Shown piece after piece: positions 36,001 through 48,892 of a stretch of DNA of 64,000 bases; positions within the stretch are counted from its first letter, which is position 1; every line of letters begins with the position of its first letter. A program made the position numbers and the translations under genes. Origin of the DNA: Casuarius casuarius (taxonomy: Eukaryota > Chordata > Aves > Casuariiformes > Casuariidae); the NCBI GenBank assembly GCA_003342895.1, contig PTFA01000193.1:1744433-1808432 (forward strand), read 5' to 3'. The notes beneath the pieces are model-generated. The model did not search any database, was not told the DNA's origin, and was given only the letters and a program-made list of their open reading frames with translations.

Positions 36001-39000
36001 GCGTTGGACATATCGGCCGGCGGCACGTCACAGGAGGGACTGGGAAAGGGCGCTAAAAATAGCTGCCGATGGTTCTTCTGGGTAGTGTAGGAAAACTCGG
36101 GTTGCTTTTGAATGTGAATTGCTTTACTGCTCTGATCAGAAACCAGGGACCAAAGAGCAGCTACTGCTTTGAGTGAAGCGCAGAATTGATTCATCTGGTG
36201 GGAGTCTTTAAATTCTCCTGTAGTCAGTAATCAGGCCCATATAGCCGATGATGCCTTGTCTAGTAAAATGACCGAGGCACCCGGGAGCTCTTATTTCCTT
36301 TGTCCTGCTCGGGGACAGGATTTGACCACTCTTCTGGCATAATACAATGTTCTAGAAATGCGAAGCTGTCCTACCTCTGCCTTTACCCCTGGTNATTACC
36401 TCATCTCAAACAGCTGAAGGACTGAATTTGTTAAGCAAAAGAGCTGAAGTAAACATCATTCCTCTGCTAGTACTTCTGCCGGGACCTCTGGAGGCCGCGC
36501 CGCGCTCTTGCGCGTGGGGGGAGTTGGATGGCTGTGAGATGCTTTCATTGCAGGGGGAAGAGAGGACACGTTGGAGGGTGTTAAGTCCTTGAAAAAATGT
36601 TCCTGGCTAACTCAGCATTGTGGCGAAGCTTGAAAACCCTCTATCTTTGTGCTCTGCTAGTGGGTTATTGTTGCTTCCTTTAGTTCGCTTAGCAGAACAG
36701 GTGGCCTTATTCTTTGGTGTCTTGGCAGATTTCCTCTTAAGCCTTATTTTAGAGAGTTGAAAGAGGAAGAGGGCATAGGGTGCCTTTTGAAGCTGCATTC
36801 ACTAGGGACTCTATTCCCACCAGAGTTGTGAAGTCTAGAATAGTTACGCTAGGATTCGTAGCTATTTTGAAGCAATTACAGTTCCAGGAGAACCAGGCGA
36901 AGCATTGAAATGTAGAAACAAGGATCATTAGTCTTTTTTTTTTTTTCCCCTCCCTTAACTGATTTAACTGATCTTTTTTAACAGGATTTATCCATTTTCC
37001 ATCATGCATGTTTTGAGACTTAGGTTTTGCAGGAGCTTGTGAAGGCTTGGCAAGACGAAAACAAACCCGGTCAGCACTGTTCATCTTTGAATAGTAGGTG
37101 CTTGGACAGAACTGCCACATAACGAATTGCAACGTTTATTAACCCCCTCCTTTCTCCCACCCCTTCGTCCTGCTTTCTGTGCCTTCAAGGAAAGCCTCAC
37201 CTGCAGCGCCTGGTGAACAGAAGTAGCCAAGCTATACTGCTGCAATTAGATAATGTGTTTTCTGGTTTTACATATGTTTTCTGAAACACTTGTCGGGTTG
37301 GAGATTGCCGTGGAAAAGGGAGCGTGGAGCAGCGGTGCTGCGGGAGGGCTGGCTNGGTCAGACAAATCCGGACGAAGAGTTAATGGTGTGGGGTGCTGTG
37401 GCGTTCACCNCGGTAAACTCGTGCACGTGTGATTCCTGGCTCCCTGGAGAGCGCCAGTATTGCAGAATTGTTGGCGCTTGTCGTCTCCGCTTCGAGTGAG
37501 CGCCCTTGGAGAGTTCGCTGCTCGGAGTGAAGGGGGAAAGCAAAGGAGGAGGTGTGATCTGTGAGCAACCGGCNGGGACCTGGAGGGCGTCTGAGTCAGC
37601 GTGACGGTGCAGCGAGCGCGCGCTGCCGCGGGGTCGGCGTGGCGCGGGCAGAGCGGCAGTGCTGCCTGCCGCAGGCGCTTCTGTCGGCGTTGGGACGGAT
37701 CANGCCGGGTTGTGTTTCCAATACGTTAAACTCCTTTTCTAAAAGTTACAACTGTGTCATCCCCTTCCTCTCCTTGGGGAAACCCTGTGAAACCTAACTC
37801 CACAGCGAAATTCTTCCCAGCAAAGCTGTTGCGCTGACTTCTCCTAGGAGGTTTAAGGANGGCCATGGAAATAGTTTCTCAAGGCTTCTCCAGGCTGGGG
37901 TGAGCGGTCTCTAGCAGGGAAAGGACAGCCATGTCGCCTGTGTCGCGCCGTGCCTCTATTCCCATTAACCACAGGACACTGAGTAATCGGCTCCTCCGGT
38001 GAGGTGGAGCCGGGACACTTTCAGTTGTGTTTGCTCAGATGTGCTGCTTGATTTCTTGATTCACCCGTGACTGCGTTCGGTTGTGTTTTCTTGATATGAC
38101 TCATTTAGTTTTGACTGAGAGTTTAGGAGAACGAATTTAGCTCTGATGAAGTACTGAGATTGCTTGTTAAAGGTAGCTGCTAGAAAAAAATAAAAAGCTT
38201 GTAACAAGTTCTTTGCACCTCCCTATTTTCTGATTACATTTTTAAGCCTCTGCCTGCTTAGGCCACCTCTAGCAAGTCGGAGACCCAGATGCTGCACGAC
38301 CTGGTCGCCGTCTCTCCTCTCGAGACTGAGGATGGCCCCGAGCGGTATTTGCAGTGAGATTTTTGCAACCGCGGTTTTTGTCGTCAAAGGCGACTGCTTT
38401 CAAGCACCTAGCTACGTGTGAGCTCAGTCTTGTTTCGCGTTTGTGTGATCAGCACAGCTCGGTCCGGACGTTAGCATGCCCCATCCGTCGTGCAGGTGGG
38501 GCACTAGGGCTGTCAGACTGTAGCCTAGACACACAGCTTCGAGACCTGCATAAAGCCGCTCAGGTGACAGTCATTAACGTGCTATAAATAACTCAACTAG
38601 TGACTTCCCAAATATAATTAGTTTCTTTACTATCCTCTTAAAATGTGTGAAGCAAGTGTAAGTTCCCTCCAGATTGCATCCCCATCCGGCAGGCCTTCTA
38701 GTTTAAAGAGGTAGGAGCGTATTCTGATTGTGGCTGACCATCCTTTGCTTAAAGGGTGGTTATTTTAGTAACGAACCGTCCTCAACCAAAAGCAGCTCGC
38801 TGCCAGATGCAGGGATGACGAGTGATGCAGAGCTGAGCTCTGTTGTGTTGGAGATTGATTTGCCAGACCGAAGTGTCTGTCCTCTTCTATCCTCCACTAG
38901 CTGCTGAAAACAGATGACAAGGTAGGAATTAAAGATGTATTTGGCAAGTAGTAAATCTGTGGAAGGAGCAAAGGTCTTGCCTGTCGGTTTTCTTTATTTT

Positions 39001-39604
39001 AGGCTTTCTTTTAAGAAGNTGACATGCATCTGATCTGATGGTCAGCGCTTTCCGTTGGACTTTGCAGGTAGTAGTAAAGGGAGTTAGGACCGCAGTGTCT
39101 TCTCCTCCTTGTCGTCTGGGCAGCTTTTAATTTTCATCTGTACCTTTAGGCAGCCCGCGGTAACTGGAATTTGCAGAAACTGCAGTTTTTAGTTTTCCCT
39201 TCCTTGTCCAGCCATCTTTCAAATTGTGCACTCACTGAAGTGTAGGCAGCGAGTCGAGGGCATTTCATGGCTAGTGAACTATTGAATTTGTTGCTCTTCA
39301 ACCCGCTGCACCTTTTGGGGGAGAATTGGATGGAACCCAGAAGGAGGTCCTCGGATTAAAACTTCCACGATGGAGCCAATTGCATGAAGTGATCCTAACG
39401 CTTGGCTCTGTCTCATCTCAAAAATACCCCATCCGTGTTAGCATGGCTCCACGTTTTAATGCTTCTCTTCTTGCTGGGTATTGATGGTTGGGACACATTG
39501 CTGGGGCTGAAAATGTGTTCTGCTTGGATGCTCCCTGAATGGGCACGCAGCGCGTGTGGACGGTGCATCCTGATCTTCCAGTTACTGGTCCTAAAAGTAA
39601 AGAG

Positions 39605-39636
39605 CAGTGCCTTGTCCTGAGAACAGGACAACACTG
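39605..39636. repeat. Hairpin with 13 base pairs, 2-nt bulge and AGAA tetraloop
   Basis: TTGTCCTG (39612-39619), loop AGAA, CAGGACAA (39624-39631) form a perfect 8-bp stem. It is extended by CAGTG (39605-39609) pairing with CACTG (39632-39636), leaving a CC bulge at 39610-39611. The structure is seen in sequence; function is unknown. Confidence 0.8.
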
Positions 39637-42600
39637 AGACGAATAGCAGGTACTGCACGCTGGCAAGCGGAGCAGAAAAGCACCTGGGAAGAGAAGACAC
39701 GGAGAGAACTGGCAGCGTAGGAAAGGTTAGAGAAATAGTGGCAGATTTTTTTCTGTTTCTGTAGATGATAAAGCCAGATGAGATCATTATGATGATCTCT
39801 TCTCTTCTTGCATAAGAGGCTGTGTAATTTGTCTGAGTAAATTCCTGTTTGTTTGAGCTCAAATGGTTTTTCAAAAACACTCTTTACTTCTGGCTTGAAT
39901 TTGTTTTGTTTGAACTTTCAGCCATCAGTTCTTGCTCCAACTCTTGCCTGTTGGGTTGGGAAGCTGCGTAGCAAATATAGGTACTTGTGGACATGATCAA
40001 GTTACCTCTCACCGTCTGAAGAGAGCTCAGATTCTTGCACTAGATTTCTTTTTTAAAGTCTTTTTATCATTATGACTCTTATCTGAAACGTAATACAACT
40101 TTTTTTTTTTTTAACGTGGTTTCATACTGAAGTCCAGATTCCAACAGTGTCTTTCCTGAATGACCAAAAGATCTTTTAAAAGCATTTATTTTCCCCTAGC
40201 TTAAAAATATCCCAAAGGTGTAATTCTGGCCTATGTTCTTTTATTTCTGCTTCATATGGACAGAAGTGTTAAGTGTGTTCTTGCTTTTGTTTGCCGTTAG
40301 TACAAGCAGGGCATGTTGTTGTCAGTGATGTGTCTTACTACCTTTTGTTCCTGCAGTCAAGGCTTATTTAGATTTTTATTTCCATAGAAATCACTTTTTG
40401 CCGGATACATCTATATATTTAACTATGTTAATGGTTTTTAGCAGAACATCTATGTGGGATCATTCCAAAAATGCCTCCTGTTTCCAGTCCTCCCTTTCAG
40501 TTGCTGATCGTCTAGGACGTGGTCTGTATGCTCCATGGGTTCTTCAGCCTTTCAGACTTCTCAGTCAAGAAACCGTGGAGCACCAATGACTTTTTTTTTT
40601 TTTTTTCCCCAACAACTGAGTTATATCTTCCCTTAATGAAAGGGGTTTTTATGTTTATGCAGAGCTTTAGACTTTCAATGATAAATGTTTACAGAAGAAC
40701 AAATAGGTAAAATACTGAAACGGTGTGGAAATGCTGACGTGCTCAGTTCTGCTCTTGCAAAGCTATGCATTTGGATTATGTCAGATGATGAGATTAAGAT
40801 CTGAGGCCTCCCTCTTTGTGACAGATAGCTAAATATGCCAGTGTAATAACTTCCTTTAGTGCACGCAGGTTGTAGTCATCTTGTAAAGTTTGCTCAAAGG
40901 TTATATTGACACCAGTGGGAGTTTGTTGAAGATTGAGGGTGGTGTGCCCTAAATTTATGCTGTCCTTTAGACCGTAATTATAAGCACACTTTGGCTCCGT
41001 TCCCAGGAAGACTTTGACAGCTCCGAGTTTGAGATTCTGGGAGGTGAACGGTGTCTTGTGCTCCAAGATGTGGTTCCCCCCCATCCCAAAGTAAAGTAAA
41101 ACGGACCTTCTGCTTCGTCTTTACTAGTTGTTGACTTTGGAGCGTGGGGAGGTCTCCGATAGTTGTGAAAGTGAACAGGGATTTAATTTAAGAATTCTTT
41201 GGACAGTTCTTTCTTGGCTTAGATGCTGTTGCCCTCTTCCTCTTGCCTCTGCTTTTTGCAGTGCCATCTGTCTTTCATTTGCTTTTTCATTTCCCTGACC
41301 TATTTATGAAATATGTTTGCACAACCCCTTTATGCAATGATTGCAGGGACCTGTTTGAATTGTGACCAGACTTATTTCCTTTTCCTCTTGGTCAAATTTG
41401 TCGTGTCCAGCAGCTCTCCATCAGAATCAGCGGGTGTCTCAGATCTTGTATAATGCTTTAAATTCGCCCAGTGTTGGTTAAATCCCGGGCTGTACGGAGA
41501 ATTTTCTAGCGGTGGCAAGCCAGGCTCTGATGGCAGCTGAAACGTGGGAGATTGGGCTTTGTACGTTCGAGGTCTGGCAGGAGGTGGGGCAGGGTTTGGG
41601 TTGCAGCGCTTGCTTGCTGGAGTTCACTTTCACAAAGAGGAACTTTATTTCTGAAGCTTTGGACAGTGATTTCATTGTCCCAGAAACGTGCGGTATGAAG
41701 GGGAGTATTGAGACCCTGTCACAAGTCCAGGTTCCTGCATCCACACCTGTTAGTCGGCCACAAGCAGCCAGTCCCCCCGCTCGGTTGGGCCCAGCGATGT
41801 CCTTGCCTTTCGCCCATTTGGCTTAAGGCTGAGATCTGCTGCAGCTGGGTTCGAAATCCCTTCAGACGCCCACGAGCAGACTGGGAGCGATAGCATTGCT
41901 TTTAGCGCACCGCGTTTTGACCAGGCCNGCGCTGCCGTGGTAGCATCTCGCCCAGGGTTGGCGTGTGCCTCCTTTCTTGCTCTTCGTTGCACTTTCCAGA
42001 GAAAAAGTAAGTTGCCAACAGACCTAAATATCTCCCAGAAGTATTCCTATTAAAGTAGGGAACTTGATGTGCTTGGTGTACTCTGTACAGGACCTCATGT
42101 CCTACCTGGCAGCTCATCCAATGGGCAAAGAACACTTGAGCTGGGGATGTCTTCGGTTCTTGTATAAGCTGTTGAAAAATATTTAATATAACCGGGGCTG
42201 TATAGTACCACGCACATGTAGGGACAAAGGCAGCGTGATGGGGTTGGTTCTGGAAAGTGTGTTATATCTTCTATAATTCCCTGCTCAAGGTGGCAAGAGG
42301 AGAAAACGGAGGAGGGCAGGAGGCAGGGAGATGAGGTGGCTCCCTTGCAGTTTCTGCTTTTGGTGGTGGGGGCACGGGTCTGTCTCGCTCCTGATGGAGC
42401 TGCGATTAAGGATCTGTCTTTGTTCGCGTATACTTCTGTGCTTGTGTTCGTGCCCTTCCAAACAATGCATTACTTCATTTATTCTTCCTGTAATTGAACA
42501 TTGCGTGTGCATAGATGGCTGGGAAAGGAGGGCAGGATTTTGAGAACTTACTGGAGCTCCTCGCCCCTGCTGCGGAGGGGCTTTCTCAGCAAATGTATCT

Positions 42601-45400
42601 AGGAAATTTTGCTGCTTCCTTTGAAACTAATTATTGACCAGCCTGCGATGCACAAGCTGGCAAGGTCACGGTGAAATCAGAGCTTTGGGGGGAGGGCGGA
42701 TTAAAAAAAAAGCTGCTGCAGATCAGATCATACATTTTCCTTTGTAGATCAGGCATGCTAATAAATATATTCAAGCTTATTAAAGGAGAGGAATAACTAT
42801 AGTGGTACGGGTGGGTTTTTTTGCATTGTTTTTTGAGACATTGAGGAGACACAAGGGGACAAACAGAATTGCTGAACAAAGCCTGTCCTTGCCCTGGCTT
42901 TCCGAAACAGCCAAGCGTCGCCGGGAAGAGCCCGAGCTGCAGGGAGGGAGTTCGGCAGGGCCCAGGAGCACGTAACCAGTCGTGCCGGGAGGACGGCTGC
43001 GCCTTCCTGCTCCCCACACTTGCAGAGAAGATGCCTCGTGTTGCTGAGCTAATAAAAAGCCCAAACAACGGCTCTCGCCTATGAGTTAGTGCAAGGAGCA
43101 GATCGTTAACCTGCCGCTGCCTCCCTCCCTTTTTCTTTAACAAAAACGGAGCAAAGTCCACGTAATCGCTTCTAAACTTGGTTCCTGCTCGTGTGTGTAT
43201 GGGTACGTGTAGATCTTCCCGCCTCCGAAGGAGAGTAATGGCCCGCGCGCTGNGGCCCTCGCCGTTGGAGAGAGCGGCCTCGGGGTCAGCTGGGACGCGG
43301 GGTGAAAACCCTCCCTCTGTTCGGCTTCCCGGCCTGGTCTGCCGGGCCGGGGGCACGCGGGGCCCTGGTCACAGGGAGCTCCTTCGGCATGTGTTTAATT
43401 ACCAAAAAATAAAAAAGGAAGGTAGTAAATTGATAGTTACAGTGGAATTTCTTCAGCGATAGTAAATTCGTTCCACTCCAAAGCAGTCTTCTGCCTGGGA
43501 CAATAAATAGCACAGGAGATAAGAGCTGCTCTTGAAGGTGAGCCAGAATCTCTCTGGCCATATTATAGATGAGAAAAAGACTTCAAGTAGCACGTCGAGG
43601 ATCACAAACCCAAGCTGTGACACAGGAGAGATTTAGGGGCTTCAGTGCCGGGCTCCCGGCTTTGAGCTTGTTAATCTGCGAGACCTTCCCCACCGCCACC
43701 ACCGCCCTGCCAAGTCGCAGAGGNCGGACGCAGAGACTTAGCCGCGACGGTGCATCCGTAGTGCCCTGCTCCGTGCAGGGAGTTTTCTGCATGAAGTGGT
43801 AAATTGCCTCAAGAGCTAGAATCCCATGGAAATATCATATACCACCGCTGCTGGCTTCTTGCCCTACTTATTTTTGTCCCTCCTCCGCTTTTCTCCCTGG
43901 TCAGATGTGGCTTTCCTGCCTGGAGCGCGCCTGCAGTTAATTCCCCGTCTCCGCTCTCGGTGACTGCTCACCTCTCAATCTGCGGCGATACCTTTTTGGC
44001 TCTGTGGAAGAGAGGAGGCTGTACGCTTGTGACTTTATGTATTGGACTCTGTATTATCCAGAGTTTATCGTGTGAAGCCTGCCTCCCCTGCTCAAAGTGG
44101 GACTAGAGACCCAATATCCATTCAGTAACAGGGAGAAGCAGTATGTTCTCGAGATGTAAACAGATCATTAACTGAGGGAGTGACATCTAAGGAGTCTGGC
44201 TCACATTCGTACATCCAGCAAGAAGTTTTGTACTTCAATCTGTTTACAATAAACAGAATAATTGTTTGCTGTCTCTTGAGTATCTAGGGCCAAGAGAGGG
44301 GAGGGAAAGCAGAAAGTCTGCCCAGGACAGCAAGAGTTGCGAAGGAGCTGGTAACAGCAATACATGCAGCATTTAGTGGGACACTGTGGGAAGCTGATGT
44401 TTCACCAGAAGAATGGAAGAGAAACCCCAGGAGTTGATTCTCCAGCCTGTTAATTTTTAAACCGGTGTCTGAAGCACACAAAATAACGTCATTCGTTTCC
44501 GTGCCGCTCTGAGTGCTCCAGAGCCAAAGTGGCATGGAGGTCTGTGTGTGCAGGCCTGCACGCGTGTGTGTTTGAAATAAAAGGTATGTCCTATACTCAA
44601 CTTGGTCAGAGTCGTAAGCGTTACTCGGTATGGGGGATTGGCAGCGTCTTCTGACGGAAAGCTTCACAGGGCCGGGAGACATGTGGGAGTGCTTTGTTTG
44701 TGTGTACAGAACTTGATGCGATGGTGGTCGGTTTTGATCTGGGTGCGTAACCCTATATATGGCCCAAACAGAAGGATGGGTGGGATTTATGTCTTAGCTG
44801 TTGAGCCGAAGCTGGTATCCTCACGGAATTCCTTTGTTCCTGAAGTAGCAGGCTGAAACTAAATGGGTTTTCTGAACGCTTGGAGCGCCGGGTTTGGGAA
44901 AAGAAGAGGCAGCGTGGAAGCGTTGGGTTGCACTCGAGCCTGTGGGACACTAATGNCCCCCTCGCCTCTCGGGGACGCGCTCGGAGGGAGTGAAGAAACA
45001 AGTGTTACCAGTTTGCTTTATCAGCTTTGCATAATGATTGTTACTGTGTTGAAGATGAAAACATGCTATAAATGATGACTGTAAGGATACTGCTGTTAGA
45101 AANGTGTTCCTGAGAATCTGTTTTTCACAAACTTGTTTGTTAACCTTTGCATTCAGTGTGAGCACGGGCTGCCCGTAGACTTTGCTGCTGGGCAGAGGAG
45201 GGAGCTCGAAGTGAAAATTTGCATCTGAAACCTTGGCAGAAGAAAAGTGCCTGGTTTAAAAACTCTGCAACCAGGTTAAAACAGACCCTTGTGAGGTGTG
45301 AACCGTCCGTTTAGCTGGAGGTTACTTTTTGGAGCTTTTATCACAGCCACCTAAATAGCAACCGTGTTAAACAGCAGCCCAGTTCCTTGCTTTGTTGCTG

Positions 45401-45600
45401 CTCGGCCCTACCGCGTACATCCGAGCCGGTCGCCGTGGCCGCGTGCGTCTGGCGTGCCCCGACTGCCGCTCTCCCCNCGGTGGACGCCGCGCCGGTGGCT
45501 GCTGCTGGAACCCCCTCGGCAGCCGCTGGCAGGTAGCGGTGACGGTTCCCGGTCCGCGGGCTGCGGTGGCAGTCCGATGGCAGTCCGTGCACGCATCGTG
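45401..45600. promoter_or_regulatory. CpG-rich block in intron 2
   Basis: About 17 CpGs in the first 100 bp (45410-45505), with one N at 45477. It may be an intragenic island or simply GC-rich avian intron. No splice-supported exon is seen. Confidence 0.4.
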
Positions 45601-46779
45601 CCCCTGCAGCAAAGAGCCCTTTGGACGGTTTGCATAGGAATTCCAGCATTTGTTCACGGCGCGAGCTCTGAGCCCCGCAGAAAAGAGCTCTGCAGGCTCA
45701 TTCAGCCCCTGCTTCCTTCCCCCTCCGAGGCATGCGTGCTCTCTCAGGGTTTGAATTACCCCATACTCTTTTCAGGAAAATAAATAGGGTATCTGTAAGT
45801 TTAAACATTAAGGCCTTTGTCAGCCCACAGTGAGTAGCAGAGGCCTCCTGTGGATAAAACTATGTTTGGGGGGAGGTCCTTGTTTTACAGGGCATCGAGC
45901 TCTGTTGAAGGATGTGGGCTCGACAGCACTGAGGCTGGAGTCCTCTCTGCAAGGGACAGGTGGAGCACAGGCAGCAAGGCTTTCCCCCTTTTCGCTCCGA
46001 ACTGCTCGTGCCGAGTGCGTTTTGTCCTTGCACCAAAGGGCAGTGCATGCAGCAAGGGTGGAGGAGAGGGTGGCGACCGCTCCGGCTCGGCTCTTGCTTG
46101 CCAAGTGGAGCATTCGCTCCTTGTTTTCCTTGATCACTTCCTCGCAGCGTTGTCCAGGCCTTGTTTTTCAGCTGGAGCGTGTGCCACCTCTTATCTCTGC
46201 CAGGCCTTACGTTTGCTGGGGACGGGCACAAACAGCCTCGGGCAGCAGGGGAAGGCAGTTGCGAGCCTGCCGTCCGGTCTGTATTCGGGGAAATACTCGT
46301 TCTCGCTGGTATCCTGCCTGGCTGAGAGCATCCTGAGCAGCTCCTCAGGCCAAAATCTAAGGTTTTCCAGCCCCAAGTACATAGGTTTAAGTGTAGGTGC
46401 TGCTTAAGTGTCTGTGTGGTCAGTGTGACCTACCCTCCAAGACTCACCGACTCCCACTGGAGTCAGTGATGAGACTGTTTTCAAGGTAATTAAATGGAAA
46501 AGACCTGTTACGGTTTGGCAGTGACGCTTTGTCCTGTGTTTTGCCGTGGGCTACGCTGTGCGGAGCTGTTACAAAGCCCTTCCCGGCTGGCAGCCTAGCT
46601 CGAAGCAGAGCCGCACTTGTTAAGTCGGCAATTTGTTCTGTTAACATAAAGTGCAGAAATTAGCCTGTTTTTTAATTGTTGCTGGCAAACGTGTTCAGAA
46701 GACTGTAAGGGCTGGAACAGTGTTTCTTAATCTGTGCTCAGCGGGACCGCGCAGAGCGATTTGCTGAGCCATTAAATGA

Positions 46780-47340
46780 GCTTTTCGGCGATGAGCTCGA
46801 TAAAGGAAGAACGCCCGAGAAATTCGGGGGTGATGAGAGACGGCCGCCGGCGCGAAGCCTGCGGCAGCCCTGGCCGAGGGGAGCGCGTGCTGGGGCAGCG
46901 TGCCTTGCGGAGAGCAGGGGAGAGTTCCCTGGAAACCCTTCGTTAGCGACGCTCGTTAGCGGCAAGGGTTGTTTTTCTGGATGCTTCCTTGACCTGGCCG
47001 TCCGTGCTCGGCCCTTCCTTGGAAAGCAGCGACACTCTCGTGTCTCCCGCTGGATGTCCTGTTTCTCCAGCTCTTTGCGCTCGGGAGCATCCCATGGGAA
47101 AGGGGGTTTTACGTGGCCGAACGACACGGATTGTGCCTCTCTTCTCCGAATGGAAATAAAACTCAGGTTTTATGGCCTCCGAGCGCGCTGTGTTTCGGGC
47201 ATCCCTAGCAGGACGAAGCTTTGCGCAGAGCATCTTTCCGCCCGCGCCCCGACTCGCCTGCCCGGGAGGCACCAGCTGCCCCGCGCCGCTGCGACCCTCT
47301 TCCCGGTTTGGTCCGCTGCCAGGGAACCTCTCCGCGTCCT
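46780..47340. promoter_or_regulatory. CpG-rich block in intron 2
   Basis: Two dense sub-patches, about 46785-46895 and 47160-47340, with a CpG roughly every 7-8 bases, separated by a less dense part. It could be an intragenic CpG island. No promoter motif or exon could be assigned. Confidence 0.4.
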
Positions 47341-48714
47341 TTGCCGTGGAACATGACTGCTCGTTCCTCAATTTGTGCCTTTTGATGATCTGCCTCTGAC
47401 CCTGTCCATGGCTAAGCAGCCAGGAGCAGGCACCCTCCTCCCTGCTGGTACCACCGAAGCGCTCTGGGGCTGCTCTCTGCCGCGTGTCCCTCCGGCTCCA
47501 GGCAAAAACTGAATACAGCGAGGCTCCTCCGCCCTGTTTTCTGGATAAAGGGCCTGGAGGCCAGAAACGTGGTATTTCTGTTTTTAACTCGAACAGCTCT
47601 TTGGGTTGAGAGAGCAAACTCGTCTTGGATCGATGCCAGAAATAGCACGCCTTCCCTTGACCGCGTGACCTTCAGATTTGATATCGATGGGTCGCTTCAG
47701 CCTCGCTCGCTGGTCTAGACCAAAGAGGCGATCCTTGGGGCGGCGTTGGGGCATGCCTGTTTCGGGACGCGTGTTGTTGTGGCCTCCTCCGTCCTGGAGG
47801 CCGAGCTGCGCGGGAGCGAGCGCGCTGGAACCGCAGAGCAGATACCTGGAGTTTTATTCCGCGGGTGTCCTCTTTTCCTGAAAGGCTGCTGCTTTTATTT
47901 TGAGCAGAGATGACCTTCCTGTGATATTTTCATTTTTCCTACAACTCTGAAGCAGCTCAGACTGAAGGCCTGGAAATCAGGGCAAGCGCACGACTGAGCG
48001 GGCGCGAGATGCAATCGCTGCCGTCTTCTGCAGCGGGACGCTCTCCAGCGTGCTTGGTAAGCAGGTAGCTGCTTTCTCCCCGGGGAGCCTTGGGGCTGCG
48101 ACCGATTTGCGAGCTCGTAGCAGTGACGCTGTTGGCTTTCACCTGTATTGTCCGAATGTTGCTACGTGGTCCAAACGATTTTTTCCTAGATTTCTACCTC
48201 TGCGCGAGTCTGAAAGCCTGCTTGCTCTAATGAGCGCTAAGGAAGGACTGGAATATCTTCCTGGGAATGGGCTTTTGTGCGGAGGGTTTGGGGCTTTTGT
48301 GCTTCAGCTGCAGAGCTTAATTTCGTGATGCCCCGAGTTGTATTTAGGAACTCAGACTCGGTGTTAGCAGTCCGCGTTTGGAGCCTGGTGTCTGAAACGC
48401 GCTCTCCTTTTCCGCTCGGGACGCTGGGGAGCAGATAAGGAGGGTGAGGTCATCCCAGCCTCGCAGAAACTTTCCCAGTCCTGGGGAAGAAGCCTGCTTC
48501 AGTGTTACCATGTCTCCTAAGCTTTCATTTTGATAAAGGGCTGTCCTGCAAAACCTGCCAAGTTAAACAAAAACACCCCCCTTGGCCTCCCCCCCAGCCA
48601 TGAAAAACATCCTTTGACCTCTGCTCTTATGGCTGTGTAATAAAAAGCGACAAGATCGAAGCTGCATGGGCTCTAGCTTGCGCTCTTTAAAATATTGCTG
48701 GAATTTAGATTATT

Positions 48715-48729
48715 CCCCCCCCCCCCCCC
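48715..48729. repeat. Poly-C tract of about 15
   Basis: Uninterrupted C run flanked by AT-rich sequence. Exact length is uncertain in any assembly of such tracts. Confidence 0.8.
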
Positions 48730-48875
48730 AATTAAAATCCCACTAGGCTGAGAAGAGCAAACTCGACAGCTGCAGTAAACTGCAGTTTCCTTTCTGCGCG
48801 TCCCTGGGAAGTGTTTTTGTGCTGCGCACCTCACCGGTGCTATTCGGGGTGTCCGGTGCTGCTCCCCGCCTCTCC

Positions 48876-48892
48876 GTCTGTCTGTCTGTCTG
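48876..48892. repeat. (GTCT)4 tetranucleotide microsatellite
   Basis: Four tandem GTCT units plus a trailing G. Short. Confidence 0.8.

Larger units (their letters stand above)
32301..45400 (+). other. KANSL1 intron 2, third segment; no gene recognised, many single ambiguous bases
   Basis: About 13 kb with CpG-rich patches near 34000-34340, 37500-37700 and 43220-43380. Single Ns are concentrated here (32338, 33578, 35070, 35925, 36394, 37355, 37410, 37574, 37703, 37860, 39019, 41928, 43253, 43724, 44956, 45103), so fine sequence detail is less reliable. Perfect hairpins lie at 33070-33095 and 39605-39636, and an octamer at 45217-45224. The minus-strand open frame at 42631-43356 has no recognisable protein content. 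Confidence 0.7.

Noticed and set aside
42631..43356. 241-codon open frame on the minus strand
   Set aside because: GC-rich intron sequence containing an N. The translation has no recognisable motif, and its codon pattern looks random.
45850..46407. 185-codon open frame on the plus strand, with overlapping frames on both strands
   Set aside because: No similarity that I recognise, and three overlapping frames of similar length argue for chance.
46943..47617. 224-codon open frame on the minus strand
   Set aside because: Coincides with a CpG-rich patch. It overlaps other long frames on both strands, which is typical of stop depletion by GC content rather than coding.
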